DNA of 8,048 nt from JBOHBN01 sp050698355 (GCA_050698355.1 JBOHBN010000268.1:1-8048); one strand, 5' to 3'. Positions 1-6,499 are shown, counted from the stretch's first letter. The notes: generated from the sequence alone by a model not told the origin. Program-made: numbers and translations.

Positions 1-18
1 GGAACGCCGCCCGTCCGA

Positions 19-24
19 TAGGGT
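19..24 (+). promoter_or_regulatory. Candidate -10 box of the tRNA-Ser(GGA) gene
   Basis: TAGGGT fits the actinobacterial TANNNT -10 pattern and ends 7 bp before the first base of the tRNA, so transcription would begin at or just before the mature 5' end. The -35 region would fall at or beyond the window edge and cannot be examined. The placement is suggestive but the motif is short. Confidence 0.35.
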
Positions 25-31
25 CGGTCGC

Positions 32-119
32 GGAGGATTCGCCTAGTGGCCTAGGGCGCACGCCTGGAACGCGTGTTGGGGGCGACCCCTCGCGGGTTCG
101 AATCCCGCATCCTCCGCCA
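32..119 (+). tRNA. tRNA-Ser(GGA), reads UCC/UCU
   Basis: This is a complete serine tRNA. The acceptor stem GGAGGAT (32-38) pairs with ATCCTCC (109-115), the discriminator is G116, and CCA is encoded at 117-119. The anticodon stem CACGC/GCGTG (59-63/71-75) encloses the loop CTGGAAC, giving anticodon GGA at 66-68. The long variable arm (GGGGGC..CCCCT region) is typical of class II serine tRNAs, and the T-loop TTCGAAT is canonical. It shares a 27-base stretch (39-65, one mismatch) with the tRNA-Ser(CGA) at the other end of the window, in opposite orientation. The exact end is 116 if the CCA is not counted. Confidence 0.97.
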
Positions 120-137
120 CTGTGACCCGCAGAAACG

Positions 138-162
138 CCGTATTGCGCTCAGAACGATACGG
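138..162 (+). terminator. Weak hairpin downstream of tRNA-Ser(GGA)
   Basis: CCGTAT (138-143) and ATACGG (157-162) form a perfect 6-bp stem with a 13-nt loop, about 20 nt after the tRNA 3' end. There is no T-tract. It is the only hairpin I see close to the tRNA and may act as its terminator or processing stop, but the stem is short. Confidence 0.25.
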
Positions 163-180
163 GGCCGTGCGCGCCGTCCG

Positions 181-1218
181 TCATAGGGCTTCGCGGGGCG
201 TCCGCGTACCCGCCTGACACCAGAGGCGAGCGGGTGACCGGTGGTCAGACGCCGAGGTAGGCGAGGACGGCGAGTACCCTGCGGTGCTGCCGGTCGTCGG
301 GCGGCGACAGGCCGAGGTGTCGTGCGTCGGCGCCCAGTCCAGCTCCTCGGCGGCGCGCCGCGAGTCCATCAGCGGTACCGCAAGTCCCATCCGGAGCCAA
401 CCAGGGCTCGTCGGCTGCAAGTGCACCTTCCAGGTCAGATCCGCGGCCTCGGCGAGCAATCGGAGCGACGCGTCCACGTGCCTGCCCCGCAACGTCTCGG
501 CGACAAGCGGACCGGTGAGCACCGGGCCCGCCGCGAGGTTGAACGCACCGCCCACCCGCCGGCGCAACGCCGCGAGTACTGCCGCGGCGACGTCGTCGGC
601 GTGCACGCACTGGAACCGGAGCACGGCCGGGAACGGGCCGACCGGGACACGGCGCCAACGCAACAGCGAGAGCGGTGCGAGCGGGCCGATGAAGTACCGT
701 GCGATCTCGCTCGCGGCCGCCCGCTGGAAGACCAGCGCCGGACGCATCCTGGTGATCGTCATGCCGCGCGCGTCGGTCGCGTCGAGCATCGCCTCCACGG
801 CGGCCTTCTGCTGGGAGTACAGGGAGCCGGGAACGCCGGTGGCCGGCCACCGCTCGTCGACGGGGACGTCCGGCTCGGGGTGCGGCGCGTAGGTGCCGAG
901 CGATGACGCGTAGACCAGATGCGGTACGCCGGCGTCGCGCGCCGCCGCGATGATGTTCCGGTTGCCTGACACGTTGGTCTGATGCAGCAGCCCCGGCTGG
1001 CGGTTCGGCTGCAGAAGCCATGCCAGGGCAACCACCGCGTCGGCCGACCGGAAGACGCTGACGAGGTCGGCAACGGCCTGCGGCGAGCCGACGTCGATCT
1101 CGTGCCACTGCGCCACGTCGTACGGATGGCCCGCGCCGACGACCGGTGAGCGCCGGGCCACAGCCTCCACCGAGTCGACGTGGTGTTCCCTGGGAGCGCG
1201 GCTCCACACCCGCCGCAC
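181..1218 (-). CDS. NAD-dependent epimerase/dehydratase (SDR-like), N-terminally truncated and probably decaying
   Basis: The protein belongs to the extended short-chain dehydrogenase/epimerase family, whose members use NAD(P) in a Rossmann fold to reduce or epimerise sugars or related substrates in the cytoplasm. Visible family features are 'VDSVEAVARR' (second strand), 'SADAVVALAWLLQP', 'NVSGNRNIIAAA', 'LVYASSLGTYAP' with the catalytic Ser, 'YSQQK' with the Tyr-Lys pair, 'MRPALVFQR', 'FQCVHADDVAAAVLAAL' and 'FNLAAGPV'. The first strand and the GxxGxxG loop that bind the cofactor are missing. The reading frame opens at a TGA directly before the GTG start at 1218, and begins in what should be the end of the first helix. 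After 'ELDWAPTHD' the last ~50 residues do not look like the usual helical end of the family; a second frame closes at 245 instead of 181. No Shine-Dalgarno sequence is visible. It is divergent from the efflux gene at 1253. The family is clear, but activity is doubtful. Confidence 0.72.
   Translation of the reverse strand: MRRVWSRAPREHHVDSVEAVARRSPVVGAGHPYDVAQWHEIDVGSPQAVADLVSVFRSADAVVALAWLLQPNRQPGLLHQTNVSGNRNIIAAARDAGVPHLVYASSLGTYAPHPEPDVPVDERWPATGVPGSLYSQQKAAVEAMLDATDARGMTITRMRPALVFQRAAASEIARYFIGPLAPLSLLRWRRVPVGPFPAVLRFQCVHADDVAAAVLAALRRRVGGAFNLAAGPVLTGPLVAETLRGRHVDASLRLLAEAADLTWKVHLQPTSPGWLRMGLAVPLMDSRRAAEELDWAPTHDTSACRRPTTGSTAGYSPSSPTSASDHRSPARLWCQAGTRTPREAL
209..234 (-). terminator. Possible terminator at the 3' end of the epimerase gene
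   Basis: CCCGC (209-213) pairs with GCGGG (230-234); an alternative stem, CGCCT (211-215) with AGGCG (224-228), overlaps it. It lies just beyond the frame-shifted stop at 245-247 and inside the longer frame that runs to 181, which suggests the original gene ended near 245. There is no T-tract. Confidence 0.25.
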
Positions 1219-1240
1219 ATTTCAGTCCCTGCTGAAGTGT
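1217..1240. promoter_or_regulatory. 24-bp palindrome, candidate operator in the epimerase/efflux divergent region
   Basis: Arms ACATTTCAG (1217-1225) and CTGAAGTGT (1232-1240) are inverted repeats matching at 8 of 9 positions around a 6-bp centre, TCCCTG. The dyad fills most of the 34-bp gap between the two divergent genes. Its size and position suit a dimeric repressor of the TetR or MarR kind, which often controls DHA2 efflux genes, but no regulator gene is present in the window. A transcribed hairpin is an alternative. Confidence 0.45.
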
Positions 1241-1252
1241 CGCGGCCCTAAC

Positions 1253-2647
1253 GTGCCATTCGTGGTTGAGCAGACTTGCGCCGAGGCCGGCGCGGCCGGG
1301 TCGTCGCGACGGCTGGTGCTCGTGGTGATGTGCGTCGGGTACTTCCTGGTCTTGCTCGACGTCACGATCGTCAACGTGGCGCTGCCGTCCATCGCGTCCG
1401 GACTGGATGCCAGCGTGCGCGGCCTGCAGTGGGTGGTAGAGGGGTACGCGCTGGCGCTCGCGGCCCTGATGTTGGGCGGCGGAACGGTCGGTGACGTGTA
1501 CGGACACAAGCGCGTCGTCATCACCGGGCTGGGGATCTTCGCGTTGGCGTCGCTCGGATGTGGCCTGGCGCCGAGCATCGCGACGCTCGTGGTCTTCCGC
1601 GCCTTGCAGGGCACCGGCGCCGCCTTGATGCTGCCCGGCACGCTGGCCGTCATCACCCACGCCTACCCCGAAAATCGGGAGAAGGCCCGCGCGATCGGGG
1701 TGTGGGCGGGAATCGGCAGCGCCGCGCTGCCCGCCGGGCCGCTTCTCGGTGGAGCGCTGATCGAGGCAGTGGGCTGGCGAGCGGTGTTCCTGCTCAACGT
1801 GCCCGTCGTCGCGGTCGCGCTCGTCGTCACCGCAAGAGTCGTACGCGAATCGACCGACCGGCGCGACGGGCGCGTCGACGTACCGGGCATCCTCATCGGC
1901 GCCGCCCTGCTCCTCGTCGTGACCTTCGCCTTCGTGCGGGCGGGGCACGCGGGCGTCGGGCCACCGGTCATCGCCGCGGCCGTTGCCGCGGTCTGCCTGC
2001 TCGCCGTCTTCGTGGTGATCGAGCGATCCCGTACGCACCCAGTGGTCCCGCTGGCACTCTTCCGCCGACCGGTGTTCTCGACCGCCAATGCCGTGGCTGG
2101 CGCGATGAACCTCGGCACCCTGGGCACGCTGTTCGTGCTCACGTTGTACCTGCAGGACGTCGTCGGCTACTCCGCGCTGTTCGCGGGTATTGCACTCGTA
2201 CCGGCGTTCCTGCCACTGACGCTGCTGGGTCCGCCCGCGGGACGGCTCACAGCCCGGCTGGGCTCCAGGTGGCCGATGACCGCCGGGCTGCTCACCGCCG
2301 CGGCAGGTGTCGGGTTGCTCGCACTGCTGCGCGCCGACTCCAGCTACCTGGTGCTGCTGCCTGCCCTGCTGCTGTGGGGAATCGGACTTGGCCTGCTCAC
2401 GCCCGCCGTGGTGGCGGCCGCGATCGGCGCAGTACCGGCGGACCGCGCCGGGCTCGCCTCGGCGGTGAACAACACCGCCCGACAGGCCTGCGGCGCGGTG
2501 GGCATCGCCGCCTTCGGCGCGATCGCCGGCCGGCCCGGGAGCGCGGCCTTTCTGCCGGGCCTACACGTCGTCGTGCTGGTCGCCGCAGGACTGTTCATCG
2601 CCGGTGCGGCGGCGACCCTCGCGTTCGTCCACCGCGAACCGGCCTGA
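1253..2647 (+). CDS. MFS transporter, DHA2 family (14-TM drug efflux type)
   Basis: This is an inner-membrane proton-driven exporter of the major facilitator superfamily; DHA2 members expel drugs, dyes or endogenous antibiotics. Visible signatures are 'LLDVTIVNVALPSI' at residues 34-47 (TM1, family motif with Asp36), motif A 'GDVYGHKRV' at 80-88, 'FRALQGTGAALMLPG' at 115-129, and motif C 'GPLLGGALIEAVGWRAVF' at 162-179. Hydrophobic segments continue with two extra central helices ('GILIGAALLLVVTFAFV' and 'VIAAAVAAVCLLAVFVVI') before the C-terminal six, as expected for the 14-helix class. The length of 464 residues is slightly short but within the usual range. The GTG at 1253 is the first start; GTG at 1262 is in frame and also possible. 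Neither has a Shine-Dalgarno sequence. The gene diverges from the broken epimerase across a palindrome, and its stop abuts that of the convergent nucleotidase. The substrate cannot be read from the sequence. Confidence 0.9.
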   Translation: MPFVVEQTCAEAGAAGSSRRLVLVVMCVGYFLVLLDVTIVNVALPSIASGLDASVRGLQWVVEGYALALAALMLGGGTVGDVYGHKRVVITGLGIFALASLGCGLAPSIATLVVFRALQGTGAALMLPGTLAVITHAYPENREKARAIGVWAGIGSAALPAGPLLGGALIEAVGWRAVFLLNVPVVAVALVVTARVVRESTDRRDGRVDVPGILIGAALLLVVTFAFVRAGHAGVGPPVIAAAVAAVCLLAVFVVIERSRTHPVVPLALFRRPVFSTANAVAGAMNLGTLGTLFVLTLYLQDVVGYSALFAGIALVPAFLPLTLLGPPAGRLTARLGSRWPMTAGLLTAAAGVGLLALLRADSSYLVLLPALLLWGIGLGLLTPAVVAAAIGAVPADRAGLASAVNNTARQACGAVGIAAFGAIAGRPGSAAFLPGLHVVVLVAAGLFIAGAAATLAFVHREPA

Positions 2648-2663
2648 TCAGCCGGTCGCGGTG
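2630..2663. terminator. Bidirectional terminator hairpin containing both stop codons
   Basis: CACCGCG-A-ACCGGC (2630-2643) pairs with GCCGGT-CGCGGTG (2651-2663), giving 13 base pairs with a single bulged A (2637) and a 7-nt loop, CTGATCA. The stop of the efflux gene (TGA 2645-2647) and the stop of the nucleotidase (TCA 2648-2650, read on -) both lie in the loop. The hairpin is near-symmetric, so it can form in transcripts from either direction. There is no T-tract on either side, as is common for actinobacterial terminators. Confidence 0.6.
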
Positions 2664-4528
2664 ATCCGCCCCCCGCCGCCCTCGGCGTACTGGTCGGACG
2701 TGACCTTGCCGCCGAGCGGTCCCTTCAGGTAGTCGACGAGCGCCTGCTGGTACGTCTTGCCGACGACCGTGAAGTCGAACTCGCCCAGCGGGTAGGCGTC
2801 ACCGCCACGCGCGGAGAAGTCGTTGGTGGCTAACGTGATCGGGTCACCCGCGACGACCTGGCCACCCTGTACGACGGGAATGTCGTCGCCGGTGCTCGGC
2901 TCGCCGTCCGGACCGGCGAGCGTCGCCTCCTGTACGCGCTCACCCGGGGTGGCGATCTCGCCGGACTGCTCGTCGATGACCTGCGCCTGCTCGCTCGGGT
3001 CGTAGGTGAACGAGAACCCGGCGATCTGGCCGAACCGCCCCTCAGGGGACGGCGCCGCCGACACGAACCGCTCGAGCAGCGCCTTGAACGCGTCCCTGGT
3101 CACGCCACTCTGAACGGCGACCAGGTTCGGGAACGGCGCGATGCTGAACGTGTCGAATGCGGTCACCTCGCCCGGCCCGATCACCGAGTCGTTGCGGATG
3201 CCGCCGCCGTTCTGGATCGCCACCTGCGGCTCGGGGACGCCGAATTCCTCGGCCTGCTGCCTGCCCGTCCACAGCAGCGAGTCGGCCATCAGGTCACCGA
3301 GGTTGGTTTCCTCGCTGCGCACGTGCGTCTGCACGCCGTCGAGCGGCACCCGCGCGTCGGCGACGACGGTGTTGCGCAGCTCGTCGAGGAACGCAGCCAC
3401 CGGCTCGACGACCCGCTTCTGTACCTGCGGGTCGGGCTCGACGGCATCCGGACCGACGCCGGAGACGCGTACGGGCCCGCTCGCGGACTTCCAGCTTCCG
3501 GGGATGACGTTGCCCGCCCGGTCAAAGCTCACCCTTAGGTGACCGACGTACTTGTAGTCGCCGTTGGTCGTGACGATCGGCACCTGCGTCCCGTCGACGT
3601 CGGACTCGACGATCGGGTAGCTGTACGGCTCGCCGGTGTCGGGGTTGATGCTTCGTTCGTCGCCGGGTACGAGACGGTCGTCGTCGTTGGCGAGGAGCTC
3701 GGCGCCGCCGCCACCCACGACGACATCGACGCCGTCCAGTTCGTGCACGAGCGCCCGCTCGTTGTCGATGTCCTGTAAGTGCGACACGAGGACGACCTTG
3801 TTGACACCGCTATCGGTCAGTGCGGCGACCTGCTTCCTGACGATGTTCACCAGGTCGTCGGAGACGGTGACGTTGCGGGGACTCGTGATCGTCGGCAGTG
3901 CGGGCGTGGTCAACCCGACCAGCCCGATGCGCGCGCCGCGCTTGCGTACGACCGTGCGCGCGACGATGGTGCCATCGTCCGCGAACTCCGCCAGCCGCGG
4001 CTCGCCGCTCACGTCGATGTTCGCCGAGACGAACGGGAACGCGCCCTTCGTGCTCTGCACGAAGTCGGCGAAGGTATCCGGGCCGAAGTCGAAGCCGTGG
4101 TTGCCGATCGCCGACGCGTCGTAGCCGATGAGGCGCATGGCGGTGGCGTCGTAGAACGGTATGCCGTGTTCGAGGCTCGCCGTGAACTCGGGACCCGCGA
4201 GGTAGTTGTCACCCGAGGAGAGCACGAGCGCCGCGCGGTGCGCGGCCTCCCCCGGGCCCGGCGGGCCGTGCGTAGCGTCGCGGCGCAGCTGGTCGACGAC
4301 GGTCGCGAAGCGCGCGACGCCGCCGTACCCCAGCTCCGCACCGCCGGCGTCGACACCGAGCAACTGTGACTCCATGTCGTTGCTGTGCATGAGCGTGAGC
4401 GTGAATGCGGGCCGTCCCGAGCCGTGGCCCGGTCCCGCGGCGTACGCGGTACCGGGGGTCGCGGCCATCGCCACGGTCGTCGCGGCGACCGCCGCGCCCG
4501 CAAGCACTCGACGTCGTATACCCACCAT
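2648..4528 (-). CDS. Secreted bifunctional metallophosphatase/5'-nucleotidase (UshA-like, atypical metal motifs)
   Basis: A 626-residue exported phosphoesterase that would hydrolyse extracellular nucleotides or related phosphoesters. Residues 1-30 form a signal peptide (basic 'IRRR', Ala-rich core, cleavage near 'AYA-A'); the twin arginines allow the Tat route. The N-terminal metallophosphatase domain spans about 42-330, with 'HSNDMESQLL' (48-57), 'GDNY' (106-109), 'GNHGFDFG' (142-149) and 'SH' (249-250). The C-terminal nucleotidase domain (about 385-600) has 'RSEETNLGDLMADSLL', the substrate loop 'NGGGIR' (440-445) and 'GGDAYP' (575-580). Compared with the classical family, DxH has become DME, NHEFD has become NHGFD, and GGHSH is replaced by 'VGGGGAELL'. 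The ATG at 4528 is chosen because GAGGGG lies 6 nt upstream and the signal peptide starts there. The gene follows the HerA-like gene on the same strand with a 133-bp gap and probably has its own promoter. Confidence 0.9.
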   Translation of the reverse strand: MVGIRRRVLAGAAVAATTVAMAATPGTAYAAGPGHGSGRPAFTLTLMHSNDMESQLLGVDAGGAELGYGGVARFATVVDQLRRDATHGPPGPGEAAHRAALVLSSGDNYLAGPEFTASLEHGIPFYDATAMRLIGYDASAIGNHGFDFGPDTFADFVQSTKGAFPFVSANIDVSGEPRLAEFADDGTIVARTVVRKRGARIGLVGLTTPALPTITSPRNVTVSDDLVNIVRKQVAALTDSGVNKVVLVSHLQDIDNERALVHELDGVDVVVGGGGAELLANDDDRLVPGDERSINPDTGEPYSYPIVESDVDGTQVPIVTTNGDYKYVGHLRVSFDRAGNVIPGSWKSASGPVRVSGVGPDAVEPDPQVQKRVVEPVAAFLDELRNTVVADARVPLDGVQTHVRSEETNLGDLMADSLLWTGRQQAEEFGVPEPQVAIQNGGGIRNDSVIGPGEVTAFDTFSIAPFPNLVAVQSGVTRDAFKALLERFVSAAPSPEGRFGQIAGFSFTYDPSEQAQVIDEQSGEIATPGERVQEATLAGPDGEPSTGDDIPVVQGGQVVAGDPITLATNDFSARGGDAYPLGEFDFTVVGKTYQQALVDYLKGPLGGKVTSDQYAEGGGGRITATG

Positions 4529-4586
4529 CGCCTGCCCCTCTCGAGGTTCCGGCCGGTAAGCGGCCCCGGGTCGCGCGTCGGCGGCG

Positions 4587-4616
4587 ACAGTACGCGGACG
4601 GCAACATCGACGTCCA
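4587..4616 (-). promoter_or_regulatory. Candidate promoter of the nucleotidase gene
   Basis: Read on -, TGGACG (4616-4611) and TACTGT (4592-4587) are separated by 18 bp, a reasonable -35/-10 pair (4 of 6 to TTGACA, and TANNNT). Transcription would start near 4580, leaving a leader of about 50 nt before the ATG at 4528. The 133-bp gap after the HerA-like gene also favours an independent promoter. The motifs are short, so the call is tentative. Confidence 0.35.
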
Positions 4617-4661
4617 CAGCACCGGGGAACACCTACGCTGCGCAACGCTGGACGGCTACGG

Positions 4662-6056
4662 TCAGCCGCCACCCGGTCGCGGACCGGTGCCGAACAGCTT
4701 GCGGGCGATCTCCCTGCTCGCCGCGCTGGCAGCCGAGCGGGCGTACGACTTGAACACAGGCGAGGACAGCTCGCCGCCGGGTACGGAACCCCGAGTCGCA
4801 GCAGCATGCCGCTGCGGTTGCGTTGTGGAATGGGCCGCTGCCGCATCCCGCGCTTGCGGACCACGTACCGCAGCACGTTCTTGTGGTGACGTTGTCACCA
4901 TCGGTTGCGGATCGCCCCGATCACGGTTGGCCACCAGCGGTCCGGGCGCCCGGAGTCGAGTCCACGCGAGTGGCGTCGGCATTCCTGTGGCGGACGAGAC
5001 GGTGACGACGGCCTCGCCGGTTCCGAGGCCGGGGAGCATCTCGTCCAGCTCGTACGGAGCCGGGACGGCCGTCGGCGCGGCACCCTCGAGGGCATGGACC
5101 GCGTCACCGGAACCCGCGGTGGCGTGCTGGATGCGAGTGCGGAGCTGGCGCAGGATGTGCGGGTGGAGATCGACGGGATCCCGGGCTGCCAGGAAGACCC
5201 CGATTCCCTTGGCCCGGACGGACCGCAGCACCTGGCGTACCGAGGTAACCAGGTCCTTCGACGCGTCGTCGAACAGGAGCTGTGCCTCGTCGACCAGAAG
5301 CGCGAGGGTCGGCCCTTGCGTACCCTCCGGCACCGTGGCGGCGAGTTCTGCGAGCAACCACAGCAGCAGGGCAGCGCAGAGTACGGGCCGGCTACTCACG
5401 TCCGGCAACGCGAGCATGGACACGACGCCCTCACCATCGTCGCCCGCGCGCAGGAGGTCGGCAGCCTCCATCGTCGGTTCGCCGAAGAGGGCCTCCGCTC
5501 CCTCCACCACGAGCAGGCCGACGGACCGCGCGATCGCACCGACGGTCGCCGCTGACGTCCCGTCGAGCCGTGCGAGCGCCTCTTTATCGGCTGCGAGATC
5601 GTCCAGTACGGCTTGCAGGTCGGCCAGGTCGACGAGGCGCCGCTGCTGCTCGGCGGCGAGGTCGAAGACCTCGCTCAGCGCATCCGCCTGCATGTCGTCC
5701 AGTCCGAGCACCATGGCGAGCAACGCTGGCCCGAACCCGCGCACGGTCGCACGTACAGACGCATCAGCACCCGCCTGCGCGGGACCGGAGAGGCCATCGT
5801 CCAGCTCGACGAGCACGGCCGGCACACCGCGCGCGGACAGCCCTTCGGCCAGCACACGCAGGGTGGTCGTCTTGCCCGTGCCGTCCGCTCCGGTCACCAA
5901 GCCGTGCCGCGACGCCGCGGCCAGTGGTATGCGGACGGGCGTATCAGCGTCGGGGACGCCGTCGACGATGAGGTGTCCCAGCTCGACTGTGGGTTCGGTG
6001 AACGCGTACTCCTGCCGTACCCGGCTCCTCCAGTCGCCACCGGGTTGCGTGGCCAT
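4662..6056 (-). CDS. HerA-like helicase/ATPase (DUF853, YjgR type), divergent
   Basis: A cytoplasmic P-loop ATPase of the HerA/FtsK-like group (YjgR/DUF853), thought to be hexameric DNA translocases; the cellular role of this branch is unknown. Walker A is 'GADGTGKTT' (about residues 56-64) and Walker B is 'ALLVDEAQLLF' (about 252-262). Other conserved stretches are 'VRATVRGFGPALLAMVLGL', 'ALFGEPTMEAADLLR', 'VRSKG'-like 'VRAKGIGVFLAARDP' and 'QLRTRIQHA'; the Ser/Ala/Arg-rich tail ends 'REIARKLFG'. The protein has 464 residues, shorter than typical actinobacterial relatives, because the 'KGDLSG' region is changed to 'DDGLSG' and the loop before 'VRAT' is nearly absent. The start at ATG 6056 is preferred over ATG 6062 because AGGGAG (6069-6064) is 7 nt from it. 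The gene is divergent from the small gene at 6163 and lies upstream of the nucleotidase. No NurA-like nuclease partner is present. Confidence 0.88.
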   Translation of the reverse strand: MATQPGGDWRSRVRQEYAFTEPTVELGHLIVDGVPDADTPVRIPLAAASRHGLVTGADGTGKTTTLRVLAEGLSARGVPAVLVELDDGLSGPAQAGADASVRATVRGFGPALLAMVLGLDDMQADALSEVFDLAAEQQRRLVDLADLQAVLDDLAADKEALARLDGTSAATVGAIARSVGLLVVEGAEALFGEPTMEAADLLRAGDDGEGVVSMLALPDVSSRPVLCAALLLWLLAELAATVPEGTQGPTLALLVDEAQLLFDDASKDLVTSVRQVLRSVRAKGIGVFLAARDPVDLHPHILRQLRTRIQHATAGSGDAVHALEGAAPTAVPAPYELDEMLPGLGTGEAVVTVSSATGMPTPLAWTRLRAPGPLVANRDRGDPQPMVTTSPQERAAVRGPQARDAAAAHSTTQPQRHAAATRGSVPGGELSSPVFKSYARSAASAASREIARKLFGTGPRPGGG

Positions 6057-6149
6057 TCGCATGCTCCCTGTACGCCGCCTGCCCGATCCGAGCCGTTACA
6101 CATGATGCCGACCTTGGGAAAGTCCCGTTCGTCACCCGGACCCGGTAGC

Positions 6150-6155
6150 TAGACT
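6150..6155 (+). promoter_or_regulatory. Candidate -10 box, leaderless promoter of the VapB-like gene
   Basis: TAGACT matches TANNNT and ends 7 bp before the ATG at 6163, so transcription would start at or next to the A of ATG. No Shine-Dalgarno sequence is found between them (GCGACG only). This is the standard arrangement of leaderless actinobacterial messages. The -35 region has no clear match. Confidence 0.5.
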
Positions 6156-6162
6156 AGCGACG

Positions 6163-6456
6163 ATGATCTTCAAGGCGGTCGGCGATGGGCGCCCCTACCC
6201 GGACCACGGTTACACGCACCGGCAGTGGGCCGACATCCCGCCGCGCCAAATCCGCCTCGACCAGTTGGTCACCACGAGAAGCAACCTCGACCTGAACCAG
6301 TTGCTCGCCGAGGACTCCACGTTCTACGGTGACCTGTTCGCGCACGTGGTCGACTGGAACGGCACCCTCTACTTGGAGGACGGCCTGCACCGCGCTCTGC
6401 GTAGCGCCCTGCACCAGCGCACCGTGTTGCACGCCCGGGTACTCGTACTCAACTAG
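6163..6456 (+). CDS. Conserved actinobacterial small protein, often labelled VapB-family antitoxin; ParB-like motif
   Basis: A soluble 97-residue protein without signal peptide or membrane segment. It resembles a widespread actinobacterial family, with 'MIFKAVGDGRPYPDHG' at the start, 'PPRQIRLDQLVTT', 'LLAEDSTFYGDLFAHVV' and 'LYLEDGLHRALRSALHQR' near the end. From memory this family is often annotated as a VapB-type antitoxin, but I see no PIN-domain toxin next to it. The 'LxLEDGLHRALRSAL' stretch recalls the 'DGHHRLxAA' signature of ParB/sulfiredoxin-fold domains, which is an inference from motif shape only. The ATG at 6163 lies 7 bp after a -10 box, so the message is probably leaderless. 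It is divergent from the HerA-like gene and 73 bp before the VWA lipoprotein, with which it may be co-transcribed. Confidence 0.85.
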   Translation: MIFKAVGDGRPYPDHGYTHRQWADIPPRQIRLDQLVTTRSNLDLNQLLAEDSTFYGDLFAHVVDWNGTLYLEDGLHRALRSALHQRTVLHARVLVLN

Positions 6457-6493
6457 GGAGCTATGGAGCCGATCGCGCTCTCGGTACGTCACC

Positions 6494-6499
6494 TAGGGT
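6494..6499 (+). promoter_or_regulatory. Candidate -10 box upstream of the VWA lipoprotein gene
   Basis: TAGGGT, the same hexamer as at 19-24, lies 30 bp before the preferred GTG start at 6530. It would place transcription near 6506 and leave room for the ribosome binding site at 6517-6522. No -35 match is evident, so co-transcription with the preceding small gene remains equally possible. Confidence 0.25.

Noticed and set aside
32..119. Integration site (att) of a mobile element at tRNA-Ser(GGA)
   Set aside because: I found no direct repeat of the tRNA 3' end elsewhere in the window and no integrase or excisionase gene.
245..2038. A 597-codon open frame on the - strand through the epimerase and antisense to the efflux gene
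   Set aside because: It lies antisense to a clear transporter, its product is low-complexity Arg/Gly/Asp-rich, and it is a different frame from the recognisable epimerase. This is a normal artefact of high-GC DNA.
4529..4876. N-terminal extension of the nucleotidase by 116 codons
   Set aside because: The extension overlaps the end of the HerA-like gene, is Arg/Pro/Cys-rich, and would bury a clear signal peptide. ATG 4528 has a good ribosome binding site.
4405..6105. A 566-codon open frame on + opposite the HerA-like ATPase
   Set aside because: The product is Ser/Arg/Pro-rich without family motifs and is antisense to a well-supported ATPase.
6163..6456. Complete toxin-antitoxin module
   Set aside because: No PIN-domain or other toxin-like frame lies next to the VapB-like gene; the following gene is a VWA lipoprotein with its own signals.
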